Assembly (NCBI RefSeq): GCF_026342835.1
Contig: NZ_JAPEMI010000001.1
Coordinates: 2,920,501-2,984,500, forward strand
Source: Streptomyces sp. NBC_00154
Lineage (GTDB): Bacteria > Actinomycetota > Actinomycetes > Streptomycetales > Streptomycetaceae
Length of the DNA stretch: 64,000 nucleotides
Direction of reading: 5' to 3'
Shown here: positions 61,110-64,000 of the stretch, piece by piece
How positions within the stretch are numbered: position 1 is the stretch's first letter
How the letters are laid out: every line of letters starts with the position of its first letter
The notes under the pieces: generated by a model
The model's input: the letters and a program-made list of their open reading frames with translations, nothing else
What the model was told of the DNA's origin: nothing
The model's database searches: none
Translations under genes and position numbers: made by a program

Positions 61110-62069
61110 ATGAAGTCCGTTGCGTCACGCCCTCTCGCGGCGTCCCTGCTGGCCCTGAACTGCCTTTTACTGAGCGCCTGTTCCACCGGTGGGACGCCGG
61201 TCCCCGCTCCGTCGCCGTCCACCGGGCAGAACAGGCCGTCGTCCTCCGCCGCGGCCGAGGACGTACACGTCCAGCAGCCCTTTCCGATGCCGGTCGACCC
61301 GTACCGGCTGAGCGGCGCCGACCGTACCGTTCTGTACGCCGCCGAGCAGAAGCTGGTCGCCTCCTGCATGCGGACGTACGACGTCGGCTACCGGGCCCCG
61401 GACACCGGCAACGCGCGACCCGCGCCCGAGGCCCCGTACGGCGTCACCGACCCGCGCTGGGCCCGCGACTACGGCTACCGGCTTCCGCCCGGCCTCCTCG
61501 GGGGCCGCCCCGAGTCGGCCGCGCAGCCCGACCTCACCACGGTCTCGCTGATCACCGGCGGCATCTCGTACGACCCCGACGGGCACGTACTGAGGAACGA
61601 GGACCAGCAGCGCCTCACCACGTACAAGGGGAAGCCCGTACCACCGGGCGGCTGCCTCGGACAGGCCCGCCGCACCCTCGCCGGCAACGACGGCAACCGG
61701 GACCTGACCCGCGTCGGGAGCCAGATCTACGGCACCGCGTACGCGAAGTCCAAGCAGGACCGGCGAGTGACCGCGGTCATCGCGGCCTGGTCGGCCTGCA
61801 TGAAGAAGCAGGGCTTCGACTACACCTCCCCGCTCGATCCGGCCAACGATCCCGGCTTCCCCAAGGCGCCGCCCGCCGACGCCCGGGAGAAGAGGACCGC
61901 CGTCGCCGATGTCGCCTGCAAGAAGAAGACCGGTCTGGTCGACGTCTGGCACCGGGCCGAGAGCGCCGTAGAACGCTCCCTCATGACGAACCGCACAGCC
62001 GAGCTGGCAGCCGCCAAGGCCGACAGGGACACCCGGCTGAAGAACGCACGCCGCGTCATCTCCTCGTAG
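61110..62069 (+). CDS. Lipoprotein with TTA codon, paralogue of the next gene
   Basis: A 319-residue exported lipoprotein. The signal ends in LLSAC (lipidated C24). Mature sequence has conserved cysteines in VASCMRTYDV, PGGCLGQA, WSACMKKQGFDY and VACKKKTGL, all mirrored in the adjacent paralogue. Codon 20, in the signal peptide, is TTA (61167-61169), the codon read by the developmentally regulated bldA tRNA. Its translation should therefore depend on bldA. It sits upstream of a lipoprotein and a membrane-fusion protein and is likely part of an export or cell-envelope unit. Function unknown. Confidence 0.78.
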   Translation: MKSVASRPLAASLLALNCLLLSACSTGGTPVPAPSPSTGQNRPSSSAAAEDVHVQQPFPMPVDPYRLSGADRTVLYAAEQKLVASCMRTYDVGYRAPDTGNARPAPEAPYGVTDPRWARDYGYRLPPGLLGGRPESAAQPDLTTVSLITGGISYDPDGHVLRNEDQQRLTTYKGKPVPPGGCLGQARRTLAGNDGNRDLTRVGSQIYGTAYAKSKQDRRVTAVIAAWSACMKKQGFDYTSPLDPANDPGFPKAPPADAREKRTAVADVACKKKTGLVDVWHRAESAVERSLMTNRTAELAAAKADRDTRLKNARRVISS

Positions 62070-62094
62070 ACCACCCCGTAATGGAGCAGCCACG

Positions 62095-63063
62095 ATGAAC
62101 CTCCCCTCCGCCCGCCCGGCCTGCCTCCGGCTGGCCGTTCCCGCGCTGGCCCTCGTCGCCGTCACCGCCGTCGCGGGCTGCGGCGGCCAGTCCGACGACG
62201 ACTCCGCCGCGCCCGGCACCGGCGGCAAGGGCTCCACCGCTCAGGGCGGGACGGGCGCCTGGGAACCCCTGCCGCTCACCGCCTACATCCAGAACTCCGA
62301 CGACGACGCCCGAACCATTCAGCGGGCCACCAACCTGCTCATGGTGTCCTGCATGAAGCGGTACGGCTTCGACTACCGCGCGCAGCCCGAGGTGGTGGAG
62401 GCCAAGCCGGCCCGCGACTCGGAGTACCGGCAGTTACCTGCCGCGCAGGCCGCCTCATACGGCTACCGCTCCCCGGCCGCGGCCGACGCGGCCGCCCAGG
62501 AGACGGGCGACGACGGCAAGACCGGCTCCGCGGCGGAGGAAGCCGTGCGCATCGGCACCGGCGCCGCCACCGTCGGCGGCAAAGCCGTACCCGACGGCGG
62601 CTGCAAGGGCGAGGTGTCCCGGACGATGGCGAAGGGCCTGCCCGAGCTCCCCGTTCCCAGCCCGGTCGACGAGGCGGCGAACGCCGCCGCGCAGAAGGCG
62701 CAGGCCGACGGCTCGCTGACCACGGCCGTCGGCAAGTGGAGTGCCTGCATGAAGGAGCAGGGCTTCGTCTTCTCCCAGCCGCAGGACCCGCTCGCCCAGT
62801 TCTCCGGCAAGAGCGGCCGCGACAGCGGCGGCAGCCCCGACGGCGGCGACCGGGTCGCGGCGACCGCGACCGACGAGGAGAAGAAGGTCGCCGTCGCCGA
62901 CAGTGCCTGCAACAAGAAGTCCTCGCTCGAACAGACCTGGTACACGGTCACCAAGCCTCTCCAGCAGGCCGAGATCGACCGGCGGGCCGAGGAGTTCAAG
63001 CTCGTGGAGGAATGGAACCAGGGGTACGTGAAGAACGCCCAGAAGGCCCTCGCCAAGAACTGA
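62095..63063 (+). CDS. Lipoprotein, paralogue with TTA codon
   Basis: A 322-residue exported lipoprotein with lipobox AVAGC (C29). It shares with the preceding gene the cysteine-bearing segments MVSCMKRYGFDY, GGCKGEV, WSACMKEQGF and ADSACNKKSSL, and a C-terminal helical part. Codon 114 is TTA (62434-62436), making both genes of the pair bldA-dependent. The stop overlaps the next ATG by one base. The two proteins could form a hetero-oligomer; no catalytic motif is recognised. Start ATG 62095 has GGAG upstream. Confidence 0.78.
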   Translation: MNLPSARPACLRLAVPALALVAVTAVAGCGGQSDDDSAAPGTGGKGSTAQGGTGAWEPLPLTAYIQNSDDDARTIQRATNLLMVSCMKRYGFDYRAQPEVVEAKPARDSEYRQLPAAQAASYGYRSPAAADAAAQETGDDGKTGSAAEEAVRIGTGAATVGGKAVPDGGCKGEVSRTMAKGLPELPVPSPVDEAANAAAQKAQADGSLTTAVGKWSACMKEQGFVFSQPQDPLAQFSGKSGRDSGGSPDGGDRVAATATDEEKKVAVADSACNKKSSLEQTWYTVTKPLQQAEIDRRAEEFKLVEEWNQGYVKNAQKALAKN

Positions 63064-64000
63064 TGAACAGTCAGGACGAGTACATGAATGAGGACCCGCA
63101 GCTGCTGGACGACGAGACCGAAGCGGGCGCGGGCCTGTCCCGTGCCCGCCGCTGGGTGATCGCCGTGGCCGTCGGAGCCGTGGTCCTCACCGGTACGGGC
63201 GTCGGGGCCTCGCTGCTCATCAAGTCGCCCGCGCAGGCCGCGGCCGACTCGGCGCCGCCGCCTGCCGATGTGTTGACCGCACCGGTCGACAAGCGCGTAC
63301 TGCGGTCCTCGGTGATCCTGCGCGGCACGGTCGTCGCCGGACAGAGTCTGGATGTCACCCCCGTCGCGGCCGGAGTGGGCGACGGCGGCACCACGCCGAC
63401 CGTGACCAAGACCCCGCTGAAGGCGGGCGACACCGTCCTGGCCGGCAAGCCCCTCATCGAGGTGTCGGGGCGTCCGGTCATCGCTCTCCCGGGGGCGCTT
63501 CCCGTCTACCGTGACCTCAAGCCGGGGGCCGAGGGCGACGACGTGACCCAGCTCCAGCGGGCCCTCGCCGGCCTCGGACACGGAACCGCTCCCGACCCCT
63601 CGGGGACGTACGGCCCGGGCACGAAGGGAGCCGTGAGCAAGCTCTACGCCTCGCTCGGATACGACCCCGCCGTGGCGGGCGGCGACGACGGGGAGGGGCT
63701 GAAGGCGGCCGAGCAGCTGGTGAAGTCCCAGGAACGTGCGGTCGAGGACGCGCAGGACGCGCTGGACACGGCGCAGGCCGCGGAGGGGGCGTCGGAGGCT
63801 TCAGGGACGTCGGGTGGCGCGGGTTCGTCGGATGACGCCGGTGCCCCGGGCACCTCGGGCGCCGCGGACGGCGCAGCGGCAGCCGGCGGGCGGGCCGGCG
63901 GAAGCGGCGGCAGCGGGCTGAAGGAACTGCGGAAGAACCTGACCCGCTCCCAGCAGGACCTCGCCGACGCCCGGACCGCCCTGGCCGCGGTGCAAGCCGC
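63063..64000 (+). CDS. Membrane-fusion/peptidoglycan-binding protein (partial, C-terminus outside window)
   Basis: The N-terminal 312 residues are visible; the gene runs off the right edge. A cytoplasmic start (MNSQDEYMNEDPQ) is followed by one membrane helix (about 31-53), then a lipoyl/HlyD-like beta region (LRGTVVAGQSLDVTPV). A peptidoglycan-binding-1 motif follows (DDVTQLQRALAGLGHGT near 158-175), and then a long helical coiled coil with a Gly/Ser/Ala insert. The layout resembles periplasmic-adaptor proteins of MacA/MacB-type exporters. An ABC transporter would be expected next. ATG 63063 overlaps the previous stop; ATG 63084 with an AGGA site is an alternative. Confidence 0.82.
   Translation, partial: MNSQDEYMNEDPQLLDDETEAGAGLSRARRWVIAVAVGAVVLTGTGVGASLLIKSPAQAAADSAPPPADVLTAPVDKRVLRSSVILRGTVVAGQSLDVTPVAAGVGDGGTTPTVTKTPLKAGDTVLAGKPLIEVSGRPVIALPGALPVYRDLKPGAEGDDVTQLQRALAGLGHGTAPDPSGTYGPGTKGAVSKLYASLGYDPAVAGGDDGEGLKAAEQLVKSQERAVEDAQDALDTAQAAEGASEASGTSGGAGSSDDAGAPGTSGAADGAAAAGGRAGGSGGSGLKELRKNLTRSQQDLADARTALAAVQA

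Noticed and set aside
1..64000. CRISPR arrays, insertion sequences, prophage genes and tRNA/rRNA genes
   Set aside because: No short regularly spaced repeats, transposase or integrase motifs, cloverleaf-like sequences or rRNA segments were seen when reading both strands. A dedicated scan could still find an atypical small RNA.

Overview
The window is high-GC actinobacterial DNA with strong G/C third-codon preference, frequent GTG starts and 4-nt ATGA overlaps. Tat and lipoprotein signals and several streptomycete-type families (PucR regulator, MerR-PP2C fusion, SpoIIE phosphatase with kinase domain, DUF6126, DUF2630) point to a Streptomyces chromosome. It looks like core-arm sequence rather than an island: there is no IS, phage, CRISPR or tRNA gene. 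A parS-like ParB site next to aspS suggests the right-hand part lies in the oriC-proximal region. That position is inference and fits my unverified memory of metG and aspS being near oriC in S. coelicolor.

Layout. 1-6139: a response regulator (cut by the window edge), an overlapping trio (GT2 glycosyltransferase, DUF2064 protein, SAM methyltransferase), an opposing membrane protein plus molybdopterin oxidoreductase, and a GT-C-like membrane protein. 6202-10922: GNAT, YunG-like protein, alpha/beta hydrolase, peroxiredoxin, and a two-gene cation/proton antiporter with its RCK-C regulator. 10930-12939: M56 peptidase and BlaI-type repressor beside a divergent TerB-like gene with a BlaI-like operator. 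13165-14721: MFS exporter. 14884-26206: the most system-like region, with a PucR regulator divergent from NfeD/YqiJ-like protein, flotillin, a 1629-residue coiled-coil AAA+ ATPase and a double-RCK channel-like protein. Its 293-bp control region holds a perfect dyad and a five-run G-quadruplex motif.

26280-27512: an auxiliary-type tryptophanyl-tRNA synthetase with a complete ribosome-mediated attenuator (leader peptide with one Trp codon, then a terminator hairpin). 27778-36649: secreted propeller/Ig-like protein, LLM flavin oxidoreductase plus FMN reductase, universal stress protein, MerR-PP2C fusion, membrane proteins, quinone reductase and DUF2630. 36675-41838: FUSC transporter, S4 RNA-binding protein, APC permease and partner. 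42145-43914: a VWA protein with a long Ala/Pro/Glu/Val tail built partly of 46-residue DNA-level repeats.

44277-58669: metG, L,D-transpeptidase lipoprotein, Tat-secreted intradiol dioxygenase, aspS with the parS-like site, SpoIIE/HATPase phosphatase, AI-2E family transporter, pirin, SseB-like protein, acyl-CoA dehydrogenase and M18 aminopeptidase. 58845-64000: a small ECF-type sigma factor with a membrane partner, an I36-type inhibitor, two paralogous lipoproteins that carry the only TTA (bldA-dependent) codons I found in the window, and the start of a membrane-fusion/peptidoglycan-binding protein.

Gene calls rest on recognised motifs and family memory. Operators, promoters and hairpins were read by eye; no folding or database search was run.
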